From assembly GCA_965658445.1 (NCBI GenBank), contig CBFHSF010000003.1, positions 62,001-126,000 on the forward strand: a stretch of DNA of 64,000 nt. The letters run 5' to 3'. Source of the DNA: CBFHSF01 sp965658445 (GTDB lineage Bacteria; Bacteroidota; Bacteroidia; Flavobacteriales; Schleiferiaceae). The translations under genes and the position numbers were made by a program. Positions 9,064 through 17,208 of this stretch are shown in pieces. Numbering within the stretch: position 1 is the stretch's first letter; the number at the start of each line of letters is the position of its first letter. A model generated the notes under the pieces. That model did no database searches, was not told the origin of the DNA, and saw nothing but the letters and a program-made list of their open reading frames with translations.

Positions 9064-9618
9064 CTATTTTTTGGTGAGGGTGATTTTATGAGTGATTTCT
9101 ACATAAGCCGAGGTGGTTGGCGTTTCAATGATTTGATGAGAAATGGAATACCCCTTTTCTTCAACATAGTTGAAAACAGCTACGATATCTACCTTTTCGA
9201 ACATCCCTTCAATCTTGGTGTTTTCATAGACCTTTCCATCCTCGGTATTTTTTAATCTGAGGATTTCGACATACCCCTTTCCATCGTCCTCACTTTCAAA
9301 AATAAATTTTGACGCTTGCTCTTCCTTCAAAAGAACGTTTCCGTCTGTTTCTGTTTCATAGGAGGTCGATATATGCTGAAATGTTAAGTCCCCAATGGAT
9401 TCGTTGACCACGGTTTTAGATATGCTCTCTTTTTTGTTTTCCAGCTTTCCTTCTTCTTCTGAATCGTAGTGGGTTGTAAATGCCTCAGGTTCGTTTTTAG
9501 AGAATTCGGCCATTGCCATTCCCAAGGCTTCCAAAGCGGTTTCTCCGGTGCCAGTATAGGTCTGTGCATTAAGACTCAAAAACGAAAGTGAAAACAGGGT
9601 GATAATCAGGGTTCTCAT
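9064..9618 (-). CDS. secreted protein of unknown function, paralogue of its neighbour
   Basis: A 184-residue protein with signal peptide MRTLIITLFSLSFLSLNAQ. The mature part starts YTGTGETALEALGMAMAEF, an arrangement shared with the upstream gene (VEGSGPSPETAFVNAFRNL), and ends in a segment about a growing C-terminal strand (YVEEKGYSISHQI ... YVEITHKITL) that also matches the neighbour (LKSHGYDIKHRT ... YITIEYKKP). The start ATG overlaps the neighbour's stop by 4 nt, so the two are translationally coupled. I do not recognise a named family; the fold could be a small alpha/beta periplasmic domain. Confidence 0.7.
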   Translation of the reverse strand: MRTLIITLFSLSFLSLNAQTYTGTGETALEALGMAMAEFSKNEPEAFTTHYDSEEEGKLENKKESISKTVVNESIGDLTFQHISTSYETETDGNVLLKEEQASKFIFESEDDGKGYVEILRLKNTEDGKVYENTKIEGMFEKVDIVAVFNYVEEKGYSISHQIIETPTTSAYVEITHKITLTKK

Positions 9619-10160
9619 GGTTTTTTGTATTCTATGGTTATGTAGTGAATTCGCTCTTCCAGAATGGAATCAAAGGGTGACTTTTCTGTGCGATGTTTGA
9701 TGTCATACCCATGACTTTTGAGGTGTTTTAGAACGCCCTCAAAAGTCATGTTAAAAGTCTGGGTATGGGTTTTTTCTATGCTGGCAAAATCACTTTGGTC
9801 TTCGTCAAAGCGGATGGAGAAATCCATCCGAAACAGATTGCCTTCTTCATCTGAATAACTGATTTTGAAGACTTCTTCATACACATCGTCATAATTCAAG
9901 CCTGTATTTTCCGACCCTTTAGAGATGTGATTGGTAAGTGCTTGAAGCCTTACATTTCCAATGAGGGTATCCAACCTCTCTTGACTTTCTTTGGTTTTTG
10001 ACGTTCCCTCGGTGGTTTCTATAAATTGGACATTGACCCCAAGTAGGTTGCGAAAGGCATTGACAAAAGCTGTCTCTGGCGAAGGCCCACTGCCCTCTAC
10101 TTTTTGTCCAGAGACAAAGACACTTGCTAAAAGCAGACAAAGGGAAAAGACGTATTTCAT
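9615..10160 (-). CDS. secreted protein of unknown function, first of a tandem pair
   Basis: A 181-residue exported protein, signal peptide MKYVFSLCLLLASVFVSGQ. It shares architecture with the gene after it: short Gly-Ser/Thr-Gly-containing N-terminus followed by a helix with Ala/Phe, a Glu/Asp-rich middle, and a C-terminal GYDIKHR-type strand. The pair probably arose by tandem duplication and diverged strongly. Within the coding sequence (9704-9767) there are strong, mutually exclusive inverted repeats. No enzyme motif is visible. Confidence 0.7.
   Translation of the reverse strand: MKYVFSLCLLLASVFVSGQKVEGSGPSPETAFVNAFRNLLGVNVQFIETTEGTSKTKESQERLDTLIGNVRLQALTNHISKGSENTGLNYDDVYEEVFKISYSDEEGNLFRMDFSIRFDEDQSDFASIEKTHTQTFNMTFEGVLKHLKSHGYDIKHRTEKSPFDSILEERIHYITIEYKKP
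9704..9767. repeat. competing inverted repeats inside a coding region
   Basis: The arm CATGACTTTTGAGG (9710-9723) has a perfect 14-nt inverted copy at 9737-9750 with a 13-nt loop. The overlapping left arm CATACCCATGACTTTT (9704-9719) can instead pair with 9753-9767 (AAAAGTC, T, GGGTATG) with a single unpaired base. The two pairings exclude each other. Both lie within codons of the minus-strand gene. Confidence 0.7.
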
Positions 10161-10198
10161 GGGTGGCTAGGATTTGGATGAAATGAGATTAATCTGGG

Positions 10199-10645
10199 TT
10201 AATTTACCTCTTTATCAAATAAAAACCTCACCTCCCTCTGATTGCCTTGAAGAATAACCACCATCTGGGCATTGCTGTTTTTTCTGTAGGTGATTGACGA
10301 AGGGAAATCGTTGTAAGGATTTTCAAAAGTCCATTCGTTTTCTGTGTGATGAGTCAAGGGGAAGTACAGAGTAGAATCCGCGTCGACTGGACGAACGGCG
10401 TAAAGCAAGACCCCTTTTTTGGTAAACAGTTCAATGTTTTCATAGACCATGGTATCGCCTTCTTCAATGGCGAAGCCTACCCCTTTCATACCTGTATTGG
10501 TAACTTCCCAAGTCTCCTGTGGGCGTCCTGCCATCTCCGCCCAGGTTCCTTCTAAAAAATAGAGGGTATCGACCTCCACTTCAGGTCGGCAGGAAAACAA
10601 AAGAAGAACGGAGGATGAAAGGAGGAATAGTTGCTTACGTATCAT
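10199..10645 (-). CDS. DUF6265 family lipoprotein
   Basis: A 148-residue protein starting at MIRKQLFLLSS (10645); an in-frame start 14 codons further up lacks a signal-like beginning. The lipobox is VLLLFSC. The mature part follows the DUF6265 pattern: FLEGTWAEMAGRPQETWE, VGFAIEEGDTMVYE and ENPYNDFPSSITY, which resembles a small lipocalin-like beta-barrel. Function unknown. It is likely a monocistronic gene with its own promoter. Confidence 0.8.
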   Translation of the reverse strand: MIRKQLFLLSSSVLLLFSCRPEVEVDTLYFLEGTWAEMAGRPQETWEVTNTGMKGVGFAIEEGDTMVYENIELFTKKGVLLYAVRPVDADSTLYFPLTHHTENEWTFENPYNDFPSSITYRKNSNAQMVVILQGNQREVRFLFDKEVN

Positions 10646-10668
10646 TTTATTGGATGTGATATTTGTAT

Positions 10669-10676
10669 CAAAGATA
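10669..10676 (-). promoter_or_regulatory. possible -7 box for the DUF6265 gene
   Basis: On the minus strand the sequence reads TATCTTTG, matching TAnnTTTG, 24 nt before the start at 10645. A TTG lies upstream but at a shorter than usual distance (12 nt). Confidence 0.35.
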
Positions 10677-10784
10677 GTTGCTCCCAACCAATTTTTTGCT
10701 CCCTTCTATTAGGTATTCCAGAAAAGAGTCAAATTATTTCTTCTCTTGTTTTTGGCGTAATTCATTGAAAATCAAGCCTCAGAA

Positions 10785-10828
10785 CGTCTCAATTTCTTTT
10801 TGAGACGACTCAAAATCTATTTGAAACG
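10785..10828. promoter_or_regulatory. tandem palindromic operator, two 23-bp units
   Basis: Two 23-bp units lie head to tail and overlap by two bases, so their centres are 21 bp apart, two helical turns. Unit 1 (10785-10807) is a perfect dyad CGTCTCAA-N7-TTGAGACG; unit 2 (10806-10828) is CGACTCAA-N7-TTGAAACG with one arm degenerate. The units agree at 18 of 23 positions. They stand 67 nt before the ATG of the DoxX-DUF2807 gene, whose next gene is an AraC-type regulator. Role as a regulator site is inferred. Confidence 0.6.
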
Positions 10829-10894
10829 CTTTGTGCTCCCTCAGTTTTCACCTTTGACCTCGAATCCATTAACAACCATTTAAACAACAGAATA

Positions 10895-12238
10895 ATGAAA
10901 GCATTAAAAAACACATTACAGAACGCCCTTATGGGAACGGAAAATGGAAACGCCTTTGAGATTGCGTGGACCGTTTTTAGATTTTACATGGGAATTTCTA
11001 TCGCCCTTGGAGCAGGTTTCGCCAAAGTTCCTACACCGGATTGGTTTGTAGAGCAAGTAGGAGAAATTGGTTTTACCTACCCTTCGCCGACCTTTTGGGC
11101 TCATATAGCCGTATGGGGAGAATTTGCCGGAGGCCTCTTGATTGCATTGGGACTTTTTACGCGATTGAGTGCCATGCAACTTGCCTTCCAATTCTTTGTG
11201 GTAAGTTTTGTATGGTATCAAAATCCTGAGTTTATGGGCATGTACTACCAGCAGCTTATTTTTTGGGCCTTTGTATTGATTGCGGTGCGGGGGGGAGGAA
11301 AGTACTCTGCGGATTATTGGCTACCTAAAATCATGTGGAAAAAGGTTTCTAAAGCAGTGGCTGTATTGGCTCTTTTGATAAGTACTCCTGCCATGGCATC
11401 GGACCCTATCAACGGCAACGGAAAAGTCAAAACCGAAACGAAAGTCGTAGATAAAATCACCAGAGTTCAAGTAGAGACCTATTGCAATGTCACCGTAAAA
11501 TGTGGTGCTATGCCCAGGCTAGAGATCACCACGGACGAGAATATTTTTGAGTATCTAGAGGTAAAAGAGAGAGGTGGCACCTTGGTGATAGATGCTAACG
11601 GATGGATAGAGCCGACGCAGATCCACGTAACCTTATACACACCATACATTCACGAATTCTCAAACTCGGGGTGGGGGAACATTCGCATTGAAGATTTGCA
11701 GACAGAAGAACTGTATGTAGAAGGAAGGACCGGACATTTTGTGATGACGGGCGAGGTTGAAAAGCTAAAGCTCAAAGTGGGTACGGGTACGGTTAACGCC
11801 ATTGCGCTTAGCGCGAAAGAAGTATTCATTGACTCGGACGGGCACGGCAATACGCAAGTTATGGCTTCAGAGTTTCTTGAGGTTACTGGGGGAACCGGTA
11901 ACATTCGATATGAAGGAGAACCAACCATTGAGAATAGAAGCGAAAGTAAACGAATAAACATCCAGCACGTTTCCGTGAAAGTGGAGGAGCCCAAGATTGA
12001 ATACGTTGAGTTTACCTTGGTAAACAACTCCAATCGCAAGAGAGATTTTTACATCTATGGACCTCCTGGAGCCAGCTTTAGTTACGGGTTTCCGATGAAG
12101 CCCGGCCAAGAGCGAACCAAGACAAAACCCGTGGGAACAGAAATCTATTTAGAAAATTGGTACGGCGGCAAGGGAAGTTTGGTCTTGACGATTACAAAAG
12201 ACATGCAAGGGAAAACGCTATCTTTATTTCAAGATTAA
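10895..12238 (+). CDS. DoxX membrane domain fused to DUF2807 (head GIN) domain
   Basis: A 447-residue two-part protein. Residues 1-146 form a four-helix DoxX module (YMGISIALGAGFAKVPTPDW, GEFAGGLLIALGLFTRLSAM, FWAFVLIAVRGGGKYSADYW). Residues 147-168 (MWKKVSKAVAVLALLI, then STPAMA) look like a complete signal peptide. Residues 170-370 form a DUF2807-type beta-helical adhesin-like domain (VDKITRVQVETYCNVTVKCG, with repeated short strands). A final 75-residue domain is unrecognised. The fused signal would act as a fifth transmembrane helix, placing DUF2807 outside the membrane. It precedes the AraC-type gene by 18 nt and is probably co-transcribed. A run of seven G lies at 11289-11295. Confidence 0.8.
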   Translation: MKALKNTLQNALMGTENGNAFEIAWTVFRFYMGISIALGAGFAKVPTPDWFVEQVGEIGFTYPSPTFWAHIAVWGEFAGGLLIALGLFTRLSAMQLAFQFFVVSFVWYQNPEFMGMYYQQLIFWAFVLIAVRGGGKYSADYWLPKIMWKKVSKAVAVLALLISTPAMASDPINGNGKVKTETKVVDKITRVQVETYCNVTVKCGAMPRLEITTDENIFEYLEVKERGGTLVIDANGWIEPTQIHVTLYTPYIHEFSNSGWGNIRIEDLQTEELYVEGRTGHFVMTGEVEKLKLKVGTGTVNAIALSAKEVFIDSDGHGNTQVMASEFLEVTGGTGNIRYEGEPTIENRSESKRINIQHVSVKVEEPKIEYVEFTLVNNSNRKRDFYIYGPPGASFSYGFPMKPGQERTKTKPVGTEIYLENWYGGKGSLVLTITKDMQGKTLSLFQD

Positions 12239-12256
12239 GTCAAACAAGACCAAACT

Positions 12257-13369
12257 ATGTCAATCTACACGACGCCTCTTCAATTTGGCTATTTTATGGC
12301 CTTGCTCTTTGCGGTTCTGTTTTGGATACGGGGCCGCAAAGAGGAGAGGTTGTCTGACAGCCTGATGGGTTTTGTCTTGCTCTTCTTGGCCTTAGACATT
12401 CAGGACTATACTTTCGGATTTGCAGGTATAAATGTTCTTTGGAATGAGTTGAATGGTTTTCCACGAGGGATTGCACTCTTGACGGGACCGAGCATCTACT
12501 TCTACTTAAAGTCTCAAACCAATTTTGATTTCAAGCTTCAGCGAAAGCACCTGATTCACCTCATTCCATATGCTACGGCTTTTACCGTTGAGTTTGTGGT
12601 TTTCGTTCAAGGACCCTTAGCGGTTCAACGATTTCAAGAATCGCAATTGGCTAGTATACTCAACGACGTGAATTTTACGGTAATGTGGGCTTCCTACATC
12701 TATTACTTCTACATGAGCATCTCTCTTTATCGTAGGTACAGGAAATGGATTAAGCACAATTACTCGGATGTTCCCATGGTAAGCCTTCACTGGTTCCGAA
12801 ACTTTATCTATGTATTCATTGCAGGTTTGGCCTTTAAGCAAGCAATGACTATCGCTGATTCCTTCATGCAGTGGGAGTTCTATCAAGATTGGTGGTGGAA
12901 CCTCGGTCTGGTGGCAATTATTGCCTACGTATCTATACAAGGTTATGCACAGCCGCAGATGGTCCCCATTCACTTTGATGACTCTGAAGTTGCGGGTTCG
13001 GAGGAGGAGAGCACCGAGCCCTCTTCCACAGATCCGCAATGGGATAAGGCTTTGAAGAAAGTTATGGAAGAAGAAAAGGCCTACCTAAACCCGGAGTTAA
13101 CTCTATCGAGTTTAGCGAAGAAAGTAGAACTTTCGCCCTTGCAAACCTCTGAGGTTATCAATGGTGTACACGGCTCTAACTTTAATGAGTATGTAAATGG
13201 ATTTCGGGTGGCGCATTTTAAAGAGGAGGTAGTTAAGCCAGAAAACAAGGCGCTTACTTTATTGGCTGTTGCGCTGGATTCTGGGTTTAATTCCAAGGCT
13301 ACATTTAATCGAGTCTTTAAGAAATTCGAAGGGGTCTCTCCTAAGGAGTACGTAACCCAACATTCTTAA
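12257..13369 (+). CDS. membrane-anchored AraC-family transcription regulator
   Basis: A 370-residue protein with six or seven hydrophobic helices in the first about 230 residues (for example FGYFMALLFAVLFWI and IALLTGPSIYFYL) and a C-terminal AraC HTH_18 domain (about 265-370; LTLSSLAKKVELSPLQTSEVI ... VALDSGFNSKATFNRVFKKF and GVSPKEY). This layout is common in Bacteroidota, where the membrane part is thought to sense a ligand. It follows the DoxX-DUF2807 gene closely and probably controls the tandem site at 10785-10828. The stop overlaps the terminator of the convergent fasciclin gene. Confidence 0.88.
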   Translation: MSIYTTPLQFGYFMALLFAVLFWIRGRKEERLSDSLMGFVLLFLALDIQDYTFGFAGINVLWNELNGFPRGIALLTGPSIYFYLKSQTNFDFKLQRKHLIHLIPYATAFTVEFVVFVQGPLAVQRFQESQLASILNDVNFTVMWASYIYYFYMSISLYRRYRKWIKHNYSDVPMVSLHWFRNFIYVFIAGLAFKQAMTIADSFMQWEFYQDWWWNLGLVAIIAYVSIQGYAQPQMVPIHFDDSEVAGSEEESTEPSSTDPQWDKALKKVMEEEKAYLNPELTLSSLAKKVELSPLQTSEVINGVHGSNFNEYVNGFRVAHFKEEVVKPENKALTLLAVALDSGFNSKATFNRVFKKFEGVSPKEYVTQHS

Positions 13370-13399
13370 AAAATGAAGCCTCCCAAAATGGGAGGCTTC
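13368..13399 (-). terminator. rho-independent terminator, fasciclin gene
   Basis: A perfect 10-bp stem GAAGCCTCCC/GGGAGGCTTC (13375-13384 and 13390-13399) with a 5-nt loop. On the minus strand it is followed by ATTTTTTAAG, a proper U-tract, so it terminates the fasciclin gene; on the plus strand it may also act on the AraC transcript. Confidence 0.88.
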
Positions 13400-13428
13400 T
13401 GCGTTTACACTGTTTCCTTCACAAAAAT

Positions 13429-14415
13429 TTATGGGAGGAGAACGGCATCAATAGCGTGCACGACACCATTGGTTCCTTGAATATCTACTTCTGTTACCAT
13501 GGACATTCCACCGTTCATGTCGGTGATGCTTACACCATTGTTTACAGTAATCATAATGTTAGCACCGTTCACAGTAGGTACGTTTCCAGTGGGTACTTCG
13601 TCGCTGTTTACGTTACCAGAAACTACGTGGTAAGTCAATACATCAGCTACTCCGTCAGTACCCAAAGCACCTACTAGAGCGTTGAGGTCCGCCAATTGCA
13701 AGTCCATTAACAAGTCGCCGAAGGCATCGTTATCAGGAGCAAACAAAGTAAAAGGACCTTCAGAGTTGTCACTCAATAGTCCATCCAATCCACCATCAGC
13801 TACACCAAGCGCAGTTACTAAAGAACTGTAGTTCTCGTTGTAGCTCAAAAGGTCGTAAAGTGTTACCGGAAGGATTACTTTGTCAATTACGTGAATTACC
13901 CCGTTAGAAGCATCAATATCTACAGCGGTTACTGTGGCTCTGTCATTGATCATAACACCATTGCTAGTGTTCATGTAAAAGCTCAAGTTGTCCATAGAAG
14001 AGTTCATGGCTTGCGTGGTAACATAACCAGTGGCAACCATTGAGCTAGTAACTTCTTTTCCAAGAACGTGGTAAAGAACTACATTCTTAAGTCCATCTGT
14101 TCCGAGGGCCATTTCAACTTCGTCCAAGCTAGACATGTTAAGCTCAGTCAACAAATCCATAAATGCGGCATCGGTGGGGGCAAATACAGTAAGGTCTTGG
14201 TCTGCATCGGCAACTACTTCATCCAATCCGGTTCTAGTAAGGGCGTCAACTAGAATGGTAAAGTTTCCGTCGGCAATTGCGATTTCAGCAATGGTTTTTT
14301 GAGTGGCAGGAGTTCCGTTGTTTACGATGTCGTCATCCTCGTCGCAAGCAGTGAAACCAAAAGCTAGAGCCGCTACCATCATGAGCTTGGCTCCTCTTAA
14401 AGCAAAATTTTTCAT
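13429..14415 (-). CDS. two-domain fasciclin (FAS1) lipoprotein
   Basis: A 328-residue protein with a lipobox (ALAFGFTACDEDDD) and two FAS1 adhesion domains, about residues 42-180 and 188-326. Each shows the H1 and H2 boxes: LTVFAPTDAAFMDLL and VLYHVLGKEV ... GVIHVIDKVILP in the first; FTLFAPDNDAFGDLL, LTYHVVSGNV and GVVHAIDAVLLP in the second. FAS1 proteins mediate adhesion to matrix or cells; in marine Bacteroidota they are usually surface lipoproteins. Strong terminator downstream, no co-transcribed partner. Confidence 0.93.
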   Translation of the reverse strand: MKNFALRGAKLMMVAALAFGFTACDEDDDIVNNGTPATQKTIAEIAIADGNFTILVDALTRTGLDEVVADADQDLTVFAPTDAAFMDLLTELNMSSLDEVEMALGTDGLKNVVLYHVLGKEVTSSMVATGYVTTQAMNSSMDNLSFYMNTSNGVMINDRATVTAVDIDASNGVIHVIDKVILPVTLYDLLSYNENYSSLVTALGVADGGLDGLLSDNSEGPFTLFAPDNDAFGDLLMDLQLADLNALVGALGTDGVADVLTYHVVSGNVNSDEVPTGNVPTVNGANIMITVNNGVSITDMNGGMSMVTEVDIQGTNGVVHAIDAVLLP

Positions 14416-14644
14416 CTTTTCTAAGATTTTAGTTTAGGGCAGATGATGCTTCCAAAAATTTTTTGAGTGGTCGGGGGGTTGGGTTGATCACTGAAAGAAT
14501 TAGTGGTCACTTCATTGTCCATTTTGTTTAATTATTCGTCCAAAAGGTTAAACAAAGTTTAGACACCAAAGTTCATAGAAAATCAAAAATAATGTGATTA
14601 TCTGAATTTTAAGATGCTGAAAAACAGGGCTGTTAAAAGTGAGT

Positions 14645-15019
14645 CTAAGGTAGCTTAAGCTCCATTACACGGGCGATTGTCACCGATCGGCTAATAATTT
14701 CTTGGGCGTTATTTCCCTTGAAATTTTTTACTACAGATTCGCGAAAAAGTTCCAACCAACGATCAAAGTGTCGTCTTTCAAAAGGGTGTTTTTTGTGCAA
14801 AATGAAGTGGGGTTTCATCGGATTTCCGGAATATCCATCACCACCAAAGAGGATTTGAAACCAAAAATTGACCACGCGATCTAGGTGATGTGGAAGGTCG
14901 TCGGGATGAATGTGTTCAAAGAAGTGTTTTACCTCCGAATCGACCAAGAGTTTATCGTAAAAGGACCTGACAATTAATTGCAGGTCCTCTCTTGTTTCGA
15001 TATCTCTTAAATCTTCCAA
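14645..15019 (-). CDS. group III truncated haemoglobin
   Basis: A 124-residue haem protein of the 2-on-2 globin family, group III. Visible features: IVRSFYDKLLVDSEVKHFF (helix A/B region), LPHHLDRVVNFWFQILFGG (B/CD region with aromatic residues), PMKPHFILHKKHPFERRHFDRWLELF (E to F region with the haem-binding His) . The length is normal. It follows the E1 dehydrogenase by 17 nt, so it is probably the last gene of the paa operon; likely roles are O2 or NO handling near the oxygen-using epoxidase. Confidence 0.87.
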   Translation of the reverse strand: MEDLRDIETREDLQLIVRSFYDKLLVDSEVKHFFEHIHPDDLPHHLDRVVNFWFQILFGGDGYSGNPMKPHFILHKKHPFERRHFDRWLELFRESVVKNFKGNNAQEIISRSVTIARVMELKLP

Positions 15020-15036
15020 TGGGTAAAAGCTAATAC

Positions 15037-17103
15037 TTAGTAAGCAAGAAGTTCTGCAAGGCGTTTCTCCACTTTATCCGCATTGGGAATCATAGTGGAC
15101 TCCAAGGTGCTGTTCAATGGAATAGCTGGAGTGTTTACAGCTCCAATAACTTCTACGGGAGCATCCAAATCCTTAAAACACGCCTTTTGAATCATTCCGG
15201 CAATGGACTGAGCAAAGGTGTTTCCTTCGGGCTCTTCCGTTACTACCAAACACTTTCCAAGTTTAGAAACGGTTTTGTAAATGAGTTCTGTATCCAAGGG
15301 AACCAAAGTTCTCAAATCAATGATTTCAACTTGTCCCTTAAAAGCTTTGGCTGCTTTTTGAGACCAGTATACCCCCATTCCATAGGTAATGATGGCTGCT
15401 TTTTCTTCTACGGTATCTTCGTCAGCAGAAATTACAACGCGACCTTTTCCAAAAGGTAAAACATAGTCTTCATCGGGCTCTACCGTTTTGGCGCCTTCCG
15501 TTCCCTTGATTTTTGACCAATACAATCCCTTGTGCTCTAGCATGACACAGGGGTTGGGGTCGTAATAGGCAGCCTTCATCAATCCTTTTAAGTCCGCACC
15601 GGTACTTGGGTAGGCGATTTTTATTCCGCGGATATTGGTCAAAACGGACTCCACTGAACTCGAGTGGTAAGGACCTCCTGAACCATAGGCACCAATGGGT
15701 ACACGGATTACTGAGCTCACAGGCCATTTTCCATTAGAAAGGTAATACGACCTAGAAACCTCCGTAAACAATTGGTTGAGACCTGGCCAGATGTAATCAG
15801 CAAACTGAACCTCTACAAAGGGCTTGAGTCCGGCAACAGACATTCCTACGGTAGAACCGATTATGAAGGCTTCTTGTATGGGAGTGTTGAAAACGCGCTC
15901 GTCTCCAAATTTTTGAGCGAGCGTTGCGGCTTCTCTAAAAACTCCTCCCAGTCGTCCTCCAACGTCTTGTCCGTAGAGAAGAGCCTCGGGATGCTTGGCC
16001 ATAATTTCTTGAATGGCAAATAGCGCGGCGTCAACCATTACGGTTTTTTCTTTGCCCGCAGGCGCTCTTTCTCCTTTCTCTTCTGTAATGGGAGTGGGCG
16101 CAAATATGTGATCTGTAAGGTCCTCTGGCCTGGGATCTTCAGCTTTTAATGCATTTTCGTAATCAGATTGAACTTTGGCCGCAGCGGCTTTTTCAATCTC
16201 AACAATTTCCTCTTCGGTAACACCGATGAGCAAAAGGTCTTTTCTAAATCTTGGGTAAGGATCTCTAGCAGCCGCTTCTTTTAAATCGTCGCGGTACCAT
16301 TCCTTTCTCACCCCTGAAGTGTGGTGTCCTAGAAGAGGCACTTTGGCGTGAACGAGGAAGGGGCGTCTTTCCTTGCGGATGGTGTCCAAAACCTCGTCAA
16401 GGGTTTCAAAGCAAGCCAAGAAATCCGCTCCGTCAATGGAACGAGTTTCAATTCCGTGAAAACCAGCGGCGTACTCTGCCGCATTTTGAGCGCGTGTCTC
16501 CTCTGCATTGGCAGAAATGTCCCAGCCGTTATCCTGAACTAAGTATAAAATGGGGAATTGCTTTAGCGCAGCCATTTGTAGCGCTTCTGCAACTTCACCT
16601 TCCGTCATGGCAGCATCTCCAATAGAACAAACCACTACGGGCTTATCACCATCTTCTGCCAAACCTTGTTGTTCTTTGTATTGAACGCCCATAGCAACAC
16701 CTGTGGTAGGAATCGCTTGCATTCCCGTAGCAGAACTCTGATGAGGAATCTTGGGCATTCCTTCGCGGTTTAGGGAAGGGTGACTGTAGTAGGTACGTCC
16801 GCCAGAAAACGGATCGTCTCTTTTGGCAAGCAATTGCAGCATGAGTTCGTAAGGCTCCATTCCAATTCCCAACAAAATAGAATCGTCTCGGTAGTAAGGG
16901 CTTACGTAATCCACTTCTTTGAGTTGCATACCCAACGCAAGTTGGATGGCTTCATGTCCTCTGGAAGTCGCGTGAACGTACTTAGCCGTTACTTCTTTGT
17001 TCTCTTCATAGAGTTCTGCCATTGCCTTGGCAGTAGCCATTTTTGTAAAGGCTTCTATAAGAGTGGATTTGGAAACTTTTTTGTCCTTTGCTTTTGCGCT
17101 CAT
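15037..17103 (-). CDS. 2-oxoacid dehydrogenase E1, fused alpha and beta subunits
   Basis: A 688-residue thiamine diphosphate-dependent E1 that decarboxylates a 2-oxo acid and passes the acyl group to lipoyl-E2. The first half is E1-alpha (HATSRGHEAIQLALGMQL; the ThDP site GDAAMTEGEVAEALQMAA ... VQDNGWDIS); the second half from about residue 350 is E1-beta (ALLYGQDVGGRLGGVFREA, PIQEAFIIGSTVGMS, PYHSSSVES). Fused forms are common in Bacteroidota for branched-chain substrates. Gap to paaD is 105 nt. The operon position suggests a role in supplying or using acyl-CoA linked to phenylacetate, but branched-chain 2-oxo acids remain the default substrate. Confidence 0.9.
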   Translation of the reverse strand: MSAKAKDKKVSKSTLIEAFTKMATAKAMAELYEENKEVTAKYVHATSRGHEAIQLALGMQLKEVDYVSPYYRDDSILLGIGMEPYELMLQLLAKRDDPFSGGRTYYSHPSLNREGMPKIPHQSSATGMQAIPTTGVAMGVQYKEQQGLAEDGDKPVVVCSIGDAAMTEGEVAEALQMAALKQFPILYLVQDNGWDISANAEETRAQNAAEYAAGFHGIETRSIDGADFLACFETLDEVLDTIRKERRPFLVHAKVPLLGHHTSGVRKEWYRDDLKEAAARDPYPRFRKDLLLIGVTEEEIVEIEKAAAAKVQSDYENALKAEDPRPEDLTDHIFAPTPITEEKGERAPAGKEKTVMVDAALFAIQEIMAKHPEALLYGQDVGGRLGGVFREAATLAQKFGDERVFNTPIQEAFIIGSTVGMSVAGLKPFVEVQFADYIWPGLNQLFTEVSRSYYLSNGKWPVSSVIRVPIGAYGSGGPYHSSSVESVLTNIRGIKIAYPSTGADLKGLMKAAYYDPNPCVMLEHKGLYWSKIKGTEGAKTVEPDEDYVLPFGKGRVVISADEDTVEEKAAIITYGMGVYWSQKAAKAFKGQVEIIDLRTLVPLDTELIYKTVSKLGKCLVVTEEPEGNTFAQSIAGMIQKACFKDLDAPVEVIGAVNTPAIPLNSTLESTMIPNADKVEKRLAELLAY

Positions 17104-17208
17104 GTGACGTTTTTTGCTTTCGGCAAATATCGGAAAAAACCCTTTGTGGGTCTAATTTTCAGGAGGATTTAGAAATGTAGTGAAGCGGCCTCTCGATGTT
17201 TTCGAAAC

